Shown: one piece after another, positions 39,880 to 50,171 of the stretch
How positions within the stretch are numbered: the first letter of the stretch is position 1
Layout of the letters: every line of letters starts with the position of its first letter
Assembly: GCA_023055355.1 (NCBI GenBank)
Contig: JALJCS010000012.1
Coordinates: 12,684,501-12,748,500 of the forward strand
Direction: 5' to 3'
Origin: Agelaius tricolor
Taxonomy: Eukaryota; Chordata; Aves; Passeriformes; Icteridae
Length of the DNA: 64,000 nt
Made by a program: the position numbers and the translations under genes
The notes under the pieces: generated by a model
Told to the model about the DNA's origin: nothing
Seen by the model: the letters and a program-made list of their open reading frames with translations, nothing else
Database searches by the model: none

Positions 39880-41130
39880 TGCAGTCCTCTGTCTTTGTAC
39901 TACAGCTCACTTTTCTTTCAAGCAGATTAGACAATTCCTTCTCACAGCCTTTCAATTCTAATCACATCCATTTTCCATTTCTCCCTTTTCATGTGCTCTT
40001 TCTGAGAAAACTGACTATAAATGATCTGACTTTACCCCAGCCCTTGGCTTGCCTTCCCTTCCCCTCACAACTCTGCCTTTTATCTCTTGGCACTGGATGT
40101 AGAAGTTTCTTGCCTGCACAGTGTCTGATCTTATCCTCACCAATACCCCAGTGACCTTCATCTAATTCATCTCAAAATCTTTCCTGTGTCCCTGACTTTC
40201 CCTCCCTTATCATTCTCCTGAGGCTCCCTGCTATATTTTTTATTGACACCATCCTTGCAATGAGGATGCTGCTCAATAAAACCTCATGGCCCATGCAAGT
40301 ATCCAAAATTCATCTTTTTGCTACTAAGCTTCTCCAGCATTCCCATTACCCTGTATCTGGAGAGAGTGGAGTCAGTTCCTGTGTCTTGATTTCACTGGAA
40401 CCCCTAAAGAGATAAACTAGTTACAAAGCTTCATTCATGCAGGTTCAACCACTTCTCCTTACACACATCACATCTGGCAGAGCTGTCCCAGAGCACAAAG
40501 TCCCCTGCTGACCCTACCTGGGCTGTGGGCAGCCCCACAGCTGCCTGTCCTTGTCTCCACCTGCCTATGTACAGCCAGGGTTTGTTCAGCACAGCCACGC
40601 AGGACCCTTCTCCCTCACCATCAGGTTCTCATTTACGTGGTTTCCCTTTTGGCTCTGCAGAAACCCCTGCCTTGTGTTGGCTCTTGAGGCCCCATTGTGC
40701 ATATCAATGCCTATCACCCCTCATCTCTGGCTTGCAATATCCAGGCCCTGTACATGTTCCATCTCCATTGCAGAAACCAATTTACTGCATCTGTCCATGG
40801 ATGTGAAAATGCCAAATTATTTTCTTGTGGTGCCACTTTCCTCTACAAAGATTTTTCTCCTGTCTTATTCCAGCCAGTTCCTGTTAGCCCCTCTCTGTGG
40901 AAACATTTCCTCCCAAGCAACCTGATTTTCCAGTGTATCCATGTGCCTTCTCAGCTGCTTTTGAGCTATCAACTCTTGTTTTGTCAGCCCAGGTTATTCC
41001 TTGTTAATACCCACGAACACATATTTTTCTTCTTGCCGTGCTTCCGCATATTTTTGAAAATTATTATGCAAAATACCTCATTAATTCCTTTCAGATACTG
41101 CTGTAAAGCTACTTGTTTTTACTGTCCTGG
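39880..41130. other. Pyrimidine-rich strand-asymmetric domain
   Basis: Across about 1.2 kb the + strand is strongly C+T rich (about two thirds pyrimidine by eye in 40021-40260), weaker at 40350-40440. Because A and G are scarce, stops are scarce, and three overlapping frames are open (40525-40806, 40551-40925, 40697-41134). They cannot all be real and none shows a domain. The asymmetry could come from an old strand-biased retroelement or a transcribed non-coding region; I recognise neither. Confidence 0.6.
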
Positions 41131-44100
41131 TTAAAATAGTTTTGACAGTGTTAAATGCAGAAGTGTGCCAAGGCTGCTTCTTGTCACTAACCAGTTTTTG
41201 TCTTTGAGTTTTTTTCATTCAGTTTTTCTTAAAATTGGACTGAAAGCTGTTTAAACCAGATCTCCTTTTTTTAATGAACTAATTCACAACAGAAGTTTGT
41301 GGGGTTTTTTTGCACTTGGAAAGAGTAGAATTCTTTTCAATCTTGCAAGATCCCCATCTCCTTCCCCCACTCCCTCACTCTTTCCTGATAAGCAAGAGCT
41401 TAACTTTCACATCTGCATTTCTCATTAAGACCTGACTGTTCCCATGAGAAGCTCAGAATCTCTCTATTTCTGATAGATTAGAAATCTAGCAGATGCAATT
41501 ATAAAGCAGATGATAATAAACTGTTTGATGTCAAAGCCTTTGAAATTGTTTTATTTCCAGCCATCCTTACATTCAGTTTCTTATTCCCTTTTTCTAAAGT
41601 GCATTTTCTTGAAGTAAGGATATTTTCTTGTCACTGTAAGGCAGATACCCATAAGTTGAACATAATGTGTTTATCTTTCTCTGAGTTTCAGCAGGCTGTC
41701 AGTTTAAAAAAAATCAAATTTGAAGACTGTAATTTCTCGGAGGTCTTTAATTTTGTTTTTAGCAGTCTGCTTCATTTCTAATTTCCATTATTATTTCCCT
41801 CTGGTGATGCCTCCACAGACCTACACAAGCAGAATATAAGAGATGAGTTGAATATGGAAGATCTCTAGTGCCTTTGGAAAAACAAGCATAATTCTCTCTC
41901 CAACAGCCCCAAACAAACAGTAACACACTGTTTAGGTATGATTAGGTATAGCTTCACAATATTTCTGTGTGAAAGAAAGCAGCTAAAAAAGAACTATAAG
42001 CAGTTTGGATTAATCATAGTACAGTTCTTATGTCTGTAAAGACAAATGTGCCAATTTTCTCCTGTTTCTTAGCTCTCATTTCTGGTACATTAAAAAAAGT
42101 TAGTACTCTGTACCATATCCTAGAAAGGAATGTATGGGGAAGCTCTGGCTGCTTTATTCTAGTTATCTGAAGGTAATTTTCTCCCTTTATGAGGAGAAAA
42201 AACCCTGATGCCTGATCTTCAGCAAATGGGGTTTGTAACTTTGGAATTGTGGGGAGTTCATTCAGTATAGACTTATACTGAAAGGCAGCCCGTGAGATGA
42301 AGTTTCAGGATTTTATTTCTTTTTTTACCACAGAGGTTTCAGAATATACAATATATGAGCTTTGGTTTTAATAGAGAAAGAGATCACTCTGGTGAAATTA
42401 TAACAGAAAATCCATTATTTTCTAGATCCAAAACCTACACCCTCAGAAGCCATGTTCAACTGCTAACTGGCCTTAAAGCCTCCAATTTGGATGCTTCCCC
42501 TAAAGAATTTACTAGGTCCAGCCAGGGCTGCACACGTCCCAGCTTGCAGTACAGTTTGGGCCCCAGACTCCATTCTCATGGCTCTGCACTTCCAGCTGTT
42601 GGGTAAGAGGGAGAACAAAGATGTATATACATAAACCTCACTTAAAAATGGTTCCAGACTGCAGAAGGAGGCTGTATTTTTGTGCCTAGAGCTTGGGCCA
42701 AAAATCAATGAAACCATCAGAATTTCCTAACGCTGTTTATATTGCCCCAGATATCAGCTGGCTTTTCTTTCAGGTGTCCAAACTGGTGAGTTCAGTCCCA
42801 TGTCTTACTGCTCACATTCAGCCTAGAAGATGATTAATTCTGTTTCAGAAAGGTTTTTGTTCCTAGAAGGTGTTTCCTCCTCTGCAAGATGTCTGTCAGC
42901 CTGATTAAACCCCTGCCCCCAAAGTTTGCCTTCCTTGAGGCACATTCCCTTAGGGCACCATGGCCATGACCAAGATCTGCAAAGCTGCTGTGTATGAAAC
43001 AGGGGTGGCTTTACCAAAACCCAAAGCAAGTGTGGGTGAAGAGCTTTCCCTCCTGCAGAGACTGCTGTAATAAATGCTCTTTCAAAGAACCACTCCAGTG
43101 CTCAGTCTGCAGAGTAGGTTTTCTTATCCAACCCCAACATTTGGCCATATTTGCCTGGTCAGGGACAAGCTCTCAGAATGTGCACTAACAAAGATCTCAA
43201 GTTTAAAAAAAGTCTTTGTGCAGCCCATGGTCTGAGGGAGTTAAGTGTGTATGAATATATATAATTCCAGTAGGAATGGTTTTCTAACATTTCTAAGTAC
43301 TGCAAGGCCTCTTGAAATAGCTCATAATCTAGATAAATGCTTATAGCAGTGCAATTAAAGTATGTTTCTTGCCCAAATTATCATAAATATATTTTCCAAA
43401 AGTAGGTTGTTGTCCAATTATGGCTATGACACTTGCTTTTTTGTGTGCTTATTAAGAATTTCTATTTGCATGTATGTGTAATGTGATCCATAGAGCAACA
43501 TCTCTGATTATGTGAAACAAACTAATTTTTGGGGTTTTTTTTTATTCCTGGCTTAAAATGCCCTTCATTCACCTTTCTCTCAAGATGTGACATTAATTAA
43601 TTCTATAAAGGCCTGTCATATCAGTTTTATTTTAAATGGGGTGCATATACTTTCTTTAACAGGGAAAAAACTGTTACTTGTGAAAATGATGTTTAATGTA
43701 AGCTGGCTGAGCTGCAGATTTAATGAATTAACATATCCATTAAAATCTAGTCTAAGTGCAAGATTTACTTTTGGGTGATTTCATTGACCTAAGAGGGTTT
43801 TATGTCTAATTTGGCTTCTCTGGGGTTTTGACACTGTTGCCTGAGCTTTTAAAATATAAAAAATAGACTGGACTTCTGATACTCCTTTTAATTAAATTCA
43901 GTGACATCCCCACTATGATGAGACTGTTAATACAGGCCCAGAACGTGAAGGCCTGGGGCTTTATCTCCAACAACTCAATCTGCAGCCTTTGTTCAGGTTG
44001 TTGGAGGGACAGACCCTTCCTCTCAAAGGATTTGGCTTCAGGAGCTCTGGCTCCTGATGCTGTCTGGGCCACCACAGACAGTTAAGTCTTCTGCAATTCC

Positions 44101-45153
44101 TATTTATATAGATTTTGCCACAGCCAAATGCTGAAATGTCAACATCTGTTATCATTTCTGCTTACTCATGATTTTGACCTCTGCTTTTGGGAACAAAAAG
44201 ATTCAGATGATTTGGGGTTTTGTTGGAACAACTCTATGCTTGGAGTGAAAAATACCTTAAAACATTGGAGACACATTTTCTTTAGCAGCTTCTGAGGGCA
44301 TCAGCTTGCTTGTTTGTTTATTTATGTGCCTCTTGAGAGGCACAGTGGCCAGATTCAGAAAGATGAGAAGGAAGCAGACAGACAAAGAGGATCTTTTGCC
44401 CTGCTTTGCCCCTGAGTGTACTACAGTGCATCAGTGGAAATGAGCAGGATGTGAATCTCTGTGTGTTTTGGATTGAGAGCAGAGCTGTACTTTGGAATAT
44501 ATTCCAAAGTTCTTGATAAGCCAACTTAAAATATTCCATGAGCAGAATACATTGAAATAGTTGTACAAACCCCTGTGTTTCACTGGTCCCTCATCCAGCT
44601 TTCCTCACCTGGTGGGGCTCCCTCAGCTGCTCCCTGTGCTGGATACAAGCAAAAGGATTTTCTGCCCTGCAAATGCTGAGCACTTGCCTAAAGGAGATGG
44701 GAGCTTTTGAAAGCCACCCAAAAGAAAACAGAAGGGCTACACCAGAGTTCAAACAAGCCAGCAGGCTTTCCCAGCCTCATGCTGATGACACCAGTTGGTA
44801 GCATATACCAGATGATGGCATACTTATGGAGGCTTTAAAGAGAACAATGAATTTCCTAGTATTTTTGTGATCAGATCTGTAAGAAGCAGCATGTTGTCGT
44901 GCTGTAGCATGAAGAGAAATTTCAGCTGCTCCTTAGGTAGATGCTGCTCTTTCCCACACAACCCCAGCAGAGTGAAACATGCCCTTTTCCAAAGGCTTGT
45001 GTTCAGATGAAATTCTGAGGTCTGTGTGAAAATCTTTTAATTGGCCAGGTCTTTTGGTTACTGACAGTTCAAGCCAGAAACTTTTACACTTGAATGTTGA
45101 GGTATGAAGTTGTTGGAAAAGATGAAACTTCATTTTAAATGCAGTCTAGAAAT
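41131..45153. other. Non-coding AT-rich DNA, no gene seen
   Basis: No exon or RNA gene is recognised. The only item of note is the 22-bp palindrome at 44489-44510. A slightly GC-richer stretch at 44580-44800 shows nothing recognisable. Confidence 0.8.
44489..44510. repeat. Perfect 22-bp palindrome
   Basis: The arm ACTTTGGAATA is followed immediately by its exact reverse complement TATTCCAAAGT, with no spacer. The centre reads GGAAT-AT-ATTCC, two inverted GGAAT half-sites. A perfect 22-bp palindrome of mixed composition is less expected by chance than the AT-only ones elsewhere in the window. It could be a dimeric protein-binding site or a cruciform seed; there is no direct evidence for either. 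Confidence 0.9.
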
Positions 45154-45267
45154 TTTTTTCATTCAAAATATGTTGGAATTGACAAAAGATGCCTTTATTT
45201 GAATAACAACTATCTCAAAAACCTTTTTCTTCAAATGAGAGCAAACTTTTCAACTGTTTCTTTGTCT
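45154..45267 (+). repeat. Direct repeat A, copy 1
   Basis: This 114-bp segment aligns without gaps to 46868-46981 (19 differences, 83% identity by hand count), in the same orientation, 1714 bp apart. The shared stretch ends in a 23-base identical run containing AACTTTTCAACTGTTTC. Homology stops abruptly on both sides. In both copies the same frame is open across the whole repeat, and the copies share translated words such as FFHS, YVG, LYLNN and NFSTVSLS. Probably two fragments of an old interspersed repeat or a local duplication; the family is not recognised. Confidence 0.85.
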
Positions 45268-45435
45268 TACATAACTCTCTTGGCTTTGGTTGGTTATTTT
45301 TCTTTTACTGTAGTTGTCCTTACTCATGGCTGGATGGGCTCTGAAAAAAGAAGTGGTCAGATATCTTCGTTCTGGTGGGGTCTTATTCAGTGAAGGAGAT
45401 AGTGGTTGGAGTATAAGTATTAAATTTAAATCCCT

Positions 45436-45511
45436 GAACTGATTCTCAGAGATCTTTCTGATGTAAAGGAACTGAACTTTCAGTTCTCAGAGAACTTTCT
45501 CAGTAAAAGGA
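45436..45511. repeat. Two-copy degenerate tandem repeat
   Basis: Segments 45436-45470 and 45474-45511 share GAACT, TTCTCAGAGA, CTTTCT and AAAGGA in the same order, with a 3-base insertion in the second. Within copy 2, AGTTCTC and GAGAACT form a small inverted repeat (45483-45497). A local slippage-type duplication. Confidence 0.65.
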
Positions 45512-46389
45512 GGAAATATATTAGGATTGCTTTTTTTCTCATTCCTAGATGTCAGATGAAGTATTTTGAAATTAGGATTTTTGTATTGTACTTATGCTGT
45601 GGTATTAATGGTGAAAAATGAGGGGAAAAGTCCCTTTATCAAATTATCAAGACAATCATCTGTCTCATGGCAAAATAATTTCCTCTCACAGGTGCATATA
45701 AGAAACCGATGTAATTTTATTATATTAATTTTATTTTACCCTTGTTATTTTAGATTCTGATAATGTGTTTTCCATATTTATTCAATACTGAAAAATATTT
45801 ATTGACTGGCAAATTTTATTCTGCTCCTCTACTGTATTTCTAAGGATGATGGAGTGGTGGAATTTGGATTCAGCTGTGCTGTATGCTAGGTGTTTGGCTT
45901 TGCTCATATTTTTCAATATGAGTTTCTGGTTCAATTGTTTTCCTTACTAAGGTATTATTTAAATTCTTGTTTTAGAGGTGATAGGTGGAATGTGTTCTTT
46001 TTGTTACCAGCTTTATGGATGTGAAATGCAGGAGTTTGGGAGGAGAATATAGCTAGAACTGTATGTATAGCTCTGCACTGAAATGCTTTTCAAAACAGGT
46101 ATTTTGAAAACACTGAAGGATACACTAATTGAAATGGTGTTTCTGAAAGTTTTGGCTATACAGATTGGTTTACTCATTCCAAATTAAATCAACATCTGTC
46201 CACACATGGGATTGTATTTATACTAATTTAAAAAGTTATATGACATAAGCAGCTGCTCGATTCAGATGCACACATAAAATTTAAAATCCACGTTTGTTTA
46301 TTCTTCTGTTACAAATCATTATGATTATGACACCTTTGATGTTACTCAGGGAAAGTCTAATTGAAATTTTTTTGAGTTTTCACAATTTT

Positions 46390-46865
46390 TCATGGTGGAT
46401 AGGTGTAGGTGTAGAAGGGATTACAAGTGACCTCAGCCCTGCTAAGTCACAGCTGAACTAATTACCAAAGAAGAAGAACAGCCTTGGCCCCAATGGGTCA
46501 CAGCTGTGAATTATAAAGATAAGTGTGATAAAAGGGGTGGGTTGGCCAGCCTGGAGGAAGAGGACCTGGAGTATGTAGAGGAGCCCTGGGGAGGAAGGAA
46601 CAACCCAGAGAGGCACAAGGATGAGTGAAAGAAGGAAGAGAGTTGCTGCTGCTGCAGGAGGTCTGTGAGGTCAGTCTGGGTCTGATGGGTTGGAGCTTGC
46701 AGTTGTAGCTGAGCCAGGTGACAGCCTGTGGTCAGAGGCAGAAAGGAAATACTTGCAATCATATTCCAGCAGGAGCAGCCAGAGTCTGTCAGAGACAGAC
46801 TGTAGGAGCTTGCTGTAGTCAGAGTCAGGATGGTTAAGCTGTAAAGAAGAACATCAGGCATGGGG
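46390..46865 (+). mobile_element. Possible solo LTR or other interspersed repeat
   Basis: This GC-richer, purine-rich block differs sharply in composition from its AT-rich surroundings. It carries a TATA-like TATAAAG (46512-46518), a second A-rich GATAAAAGGGG motif shortly after and a CTG run near 46642. It ends close to a CA dinucleotide at the edge of direct repeat A copy 2. Those are loosely LTR-like. I could not define a TG start, CA end or a target-site duplication, and I recognise no family, so the assignment is weak. It could equally be a SINE-like or other old repeat. Confidence 0.3.
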
Positions 46866-46867
46866 GT

Positions 46868-46981
46868 TTTTTTCACTCAGAATATGTTGGACTTGACAAA
46901 GGATGGTTATATTTGAATAACAGCTATCCTGCAAAATCTTTCCTTCAAATGAGTGTGAACTTTTCAACTGTTTCTTTGTCT
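46868..46981 (+). repeat. Direct repeat A, copy 2
   Basis: Partner of 45154-45267 (83% identity, ungapped). It starts immediately after the GC-richer block at 46390-46865, whereas copy 1 has no such block upstream. The open frame through it runs from 46838 to the stop at 47206 and beyond the repeat shows no homology to copy 1. Confidence 0.85.
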
Positions 46982-48697
46982 GATACCTTTTGTGTGGCAA
47001 TGAATTTTAAATCAGTTGTCAAGTCTGTCTACTTGTCTTCTTATTTTAAAAGAGAGATGAGAAGAAGGATTTATATAACAAAACATAAAATTGTAAGTGA
47101 TTACTTTGTCATACAGTTTGGGAGAGTTTCCATCTGTGATGATCATGTGCATGGTTTTCAATATAGAATGGATATGGGATTGACCTTGTTTATTATTTCA
47201 GAGTAATAACATTGCTTCTTGTAGCAAACTAAGTATGGCAATTAATCATCTGAGACAATGTAGGGCTATCCCATCACCTATATATCATCTATGGGTTGTT
47301 CTAAAATTAATTTCAAGTACTGTCATATGGCTCATAAATTTAGTGGTAAAATTATTGAGAAGTGGGGACTTACTGAACCAGCAATTTTGAAGAGCAGTGG
47401 CTACCTTGTGTGCTCTTACTGGTCCAGAAAGCAGAAGGATCTCTCTTCATATTGATCTTCCCTCCCCACACTGAGGGTAGCTTGGCTGCTACAAAACCCT
47501 GCCAAACTCTTTCTCTCATGGTTCAAGTGCTGTGAGACCCTAAAGTTGCTCTTTCTTTTCCTTTAGCCCATATATTGAAGGGAGTTATGTATCATGAAAA
47601 GTGGCACTTGATGCAAGAAACTGTTTGGTTTCTCATCCAGACCATCAAGATACCTAAACTGGAGCTGTTCTGAAATTATTCTGGTTAAAAAAATATTTTT
47701 GCAGGACAATGTTCACTGCTGAAACAGAAGCTTTGCACAGGAGCATATAATTCAAAAGCTTTTTGCTTTAGTCCAACCTCCATAACAGCGTTGTGGTTTA
47801 ATTCAGGGTGGTATCTTTCTTGATGAATCTTGTGTTGAGGAGGTGGTGTCTGGTGCTGCAAAGTCTTTGAGTTCCCACCTTTATGTTAAGCTGCTATCCC
47901 TTAGATTCATGAATATGATCAGTTGTGCTTTACCATTGAGGGATTTGATTTTTCACCCAGCACAGAGCTTGATTCCATAAATCAGTGCTCACAGGACATG
48001 CTGAACCAATGTTCACCACATGTTTTTCTTGTTTATTTGCAGCAAAACAACTCCAATGGGAATTATTTTTATGTGGAAAACCAAGGGCATCATTGTTTCA
48101 GATAGGTGATAATGGTAGCACAAATATTTCATTTCAGAAATTAGATATTTGCTGCTTTAAGCCCAGAGCAGATCTTATGCTATGTAGTATATGGAAATGC
48201 CTTGTTTTCCCACTCATGCTGAGGGGGGATATTCTTTTCATATATAGCAGTGTTTTCAATGTCAGAAAAGTTTCCCATATGACTTTTTATTCCTCTCCTG
48301 GTAGGATTGTGTATGTTTGGGATTCTGTCACAAAAGTTTGCATTATGTTCTGTGACCTTCAGGTTCTGGGATACATAAAAGACTATTTAAATAGTTATGG
48401 GTTTGATGCATCCATTTCTACATGGAAAACACATTTTGGAAAGCAGCATCACTGTAGAAGTTGATTCTTCAAGACTGTGTGCTAAATGATAAAAAAAAAA
48501 AATACTTTTTGTGAAATAGTAGACTGCTTTACTAAATCTCATTTAGACAAGATTAGGTTTTCTTTGTGCTTTGATAAAATGCCATAAACTTTTATATCTT
48601 CAAGTTATGATCTTGCCCTCTCTACAGAGTCAATTAAACCTGTCAAATTGTATCCTCAATAACATGAGCATAAAAAAGGGATAAGCAGCAATACCTG
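46982..48697. other. AT-rich DNA between repeat pairs, no gene called
   Basis: This holds the longest frame in AT-rich DNA of the window (159 codons, +, 47985-48464) and an overlapping shorter one (47923-48105). A good-looking 3' splice-site match (T-rich tract ending TATTTGCAG, 48034-48042) lies inside. No domain is recognised and no matching donor keeps a long frame, so I do not call an exon. An A12 tract lies at 48491-48502. Confidence 0.6.
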
Positions 48698-48771
48698 TCT
48701 AGCCCTAACTCATGCAATCAATGGACATGTTTATAGTTTTACTCAGTAGCAGACCTGTTTTAATAAAAACA
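48698..48771 (+). repeat. Direct repeat B, copy 1
   Basis: It aligns to 49830-49906 in the same orientation, about 1135 bp away, with one 3-base gap and 13 mismatches by hand count (about 82% identity). Both start TCTAGC and share CAATCAATGG and AGCAGACCTG. A shared AACATGAGCA word upstream (48661-48670; 49766-49775) and weaker similarity downstream suggest an original duplicated segment of roughly 200 bp. Unrelated to direct repeat A. Confidence 0.8.
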
Positions 48772-49829
48772 CATATTTCAGATACCAATAAAACTGGGTA
48801 TTTGGTGGAATTTGAAAGAAGAGTAAGGGAACTGAAAATTTTTCTAGCAGCAGCTCGTAAATCTTTGATACGTACATAAATGTCTGCCATTTACATCCTT
48901 GTCTTGTTCAAATCTAGATTTATCTTGTTTGCTGCCTAATATAGAAGTCTGCCAACTTCAACGTGGTAACCTGAGCTAATTTGATTCTTACATCTGCTTT
49001 CAAATAAGAAAAAGCATCCGAACATTTTCTCACAGCATGTAGGGAATCTGATCATCTCTCTAAAGAATACTTTCCATTGCCAACAGCCAAAAGGCTTTAT
49101 TGGTAGTGGGTTCCCATTCACATCAAAAAGTTCCTTAATAGCTTTTAATGAATAGCAGATTAATGGCGATTGTTCCACTCCATCTGATTGCACAGAAACC
49201 TTTCCAATAGCAGAGGAAAGCAGGCAGATGGTTTTGGACTCTGAGATCACTTTAGACCCTGAAGTGGTACCCAATAATTTGGCTCTAAAAACTACATCCA
49301 AGGTAATTTCTGAAATCATTTAGGATGTGTAGAATGAAGTTGTATAGTTTGAAATTGTTGAGGATATAGTTAATAACAGTGCAAAGTTCTTGATTCAATT
49401 CTTCCCTGTCTCTTTTCTAACTGCCTTTGCATTGTTTTAAGCAAACCTTCTCTTAAGTCCCTGCTTTTTAAGACATTGAGCTGAAATATTGCCTCAGCCT
49501 GATTGTGTATCCCATGAGACTTGATGAAATAAAACACAAAACTGCGTGAATGTCATGAGAAAATACCAACAGATTTCAAGTTCTCTTTGCTGCTGTTATT
49601 TCCAGTGTATAAATTGCACTGCTGAGCTTTAGAATAAGAACAGAGATTAGTGAACAGGGATAAGCAAATATGGGTGTCTTATGAAGTACCTTGTTGGATA
49701 AGTGAGTTAAAACTATGGAGTCATAAGACTGTAAACTTTTCATAAAGACTGTTGAAAGAAATGTAAACATGAGCAAAACCAGTGCATTTTACAAGGAATT
49801 TGTGATCATACAGACTTGCTGTAAAACCA
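48772..49829. other. DNA between the copies of repeat B, no gene called
   Basis: Short frames on the + strand look somewhat protein-like (48712-48879; the frame ending at 49319, interrupted by TAG at about 49157). A 127-codon frame is open on the minus strand (48936-49319). None has a domain I recognise. The + frame contains an AAG/GTAATT donor-like site at 49302-49303. I leave it uncalled and describe it under findings. Confidence 0.5.
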
Positions 49830-49906
49830 TCTAGCACTAACTTATCTTGCAATCAATGGGTATGTTTTCAGTTTTGTTCAGCAGCAGACCTGCTTTAATC
49901 AAAAAG
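49830..49906 (+). repeat. Direct repeat B, copy 2
   Basis: Partner of 48698-48771. It has an extra 3 bases (TAT) after CTAACT. The frame open in copy 1 is broken soon after the repeat in this copy, so any coding potential is not shared. Confidence 0.8.
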
Positions 49907-50154
49907 ATTAATAGAATCTAAAAACCAGCTATTAGGATACTGAAGGTAATTAAAAAACCCTGAAATCTTTCCTCTGTGGCTACTATGGTTAAATTGTAAG
50001 GAATTGATAAATTATTTTCATTTTTAGAAAGAAAGATAATAAGCTTTTAAAATATCTGAATTGTTGTCTCAGTCCAGACCTTTCAGCAAAGCCCCTTGCC
50101 TGCTGCAGATGCAGAGTCTGAACAAGTTGCTTCTAATGTTGGAGTTCTGCCTAC

Positions 50155-50171
50155 AAAAAAAAAAAAAAAAA
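50155..50171. repeat. A17 homopolymer
   Basis: Seventeen A. There is no polyadenylation signal in the 30 bases upstream, so a retrocopy tail is not supported. Confidence 0.9.

Noticed and set aside
40525..41134. Three overlapping forward frames of 93-145 codons
   Set aside because: They are explained by the C+T-rich strand bias, which removes stop codons from all forward frames at once.
48034..48110. Exon suggested by a good T-rich 3' splice-site match ending at 48042
   Set aside because: The frame continuing the best peptide hits TAG within about 20 codons, and no convincing downstream donor keeps a longer frame. Such acceptor-like sites are common in T-rich DNA.
48936..49319. 127-codon minus-strand frame between the copies of repeat B
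   Set aside because: No domain, only weak splice-site context, and the opposite strand looks at least as protein-like. No basis to choose either.
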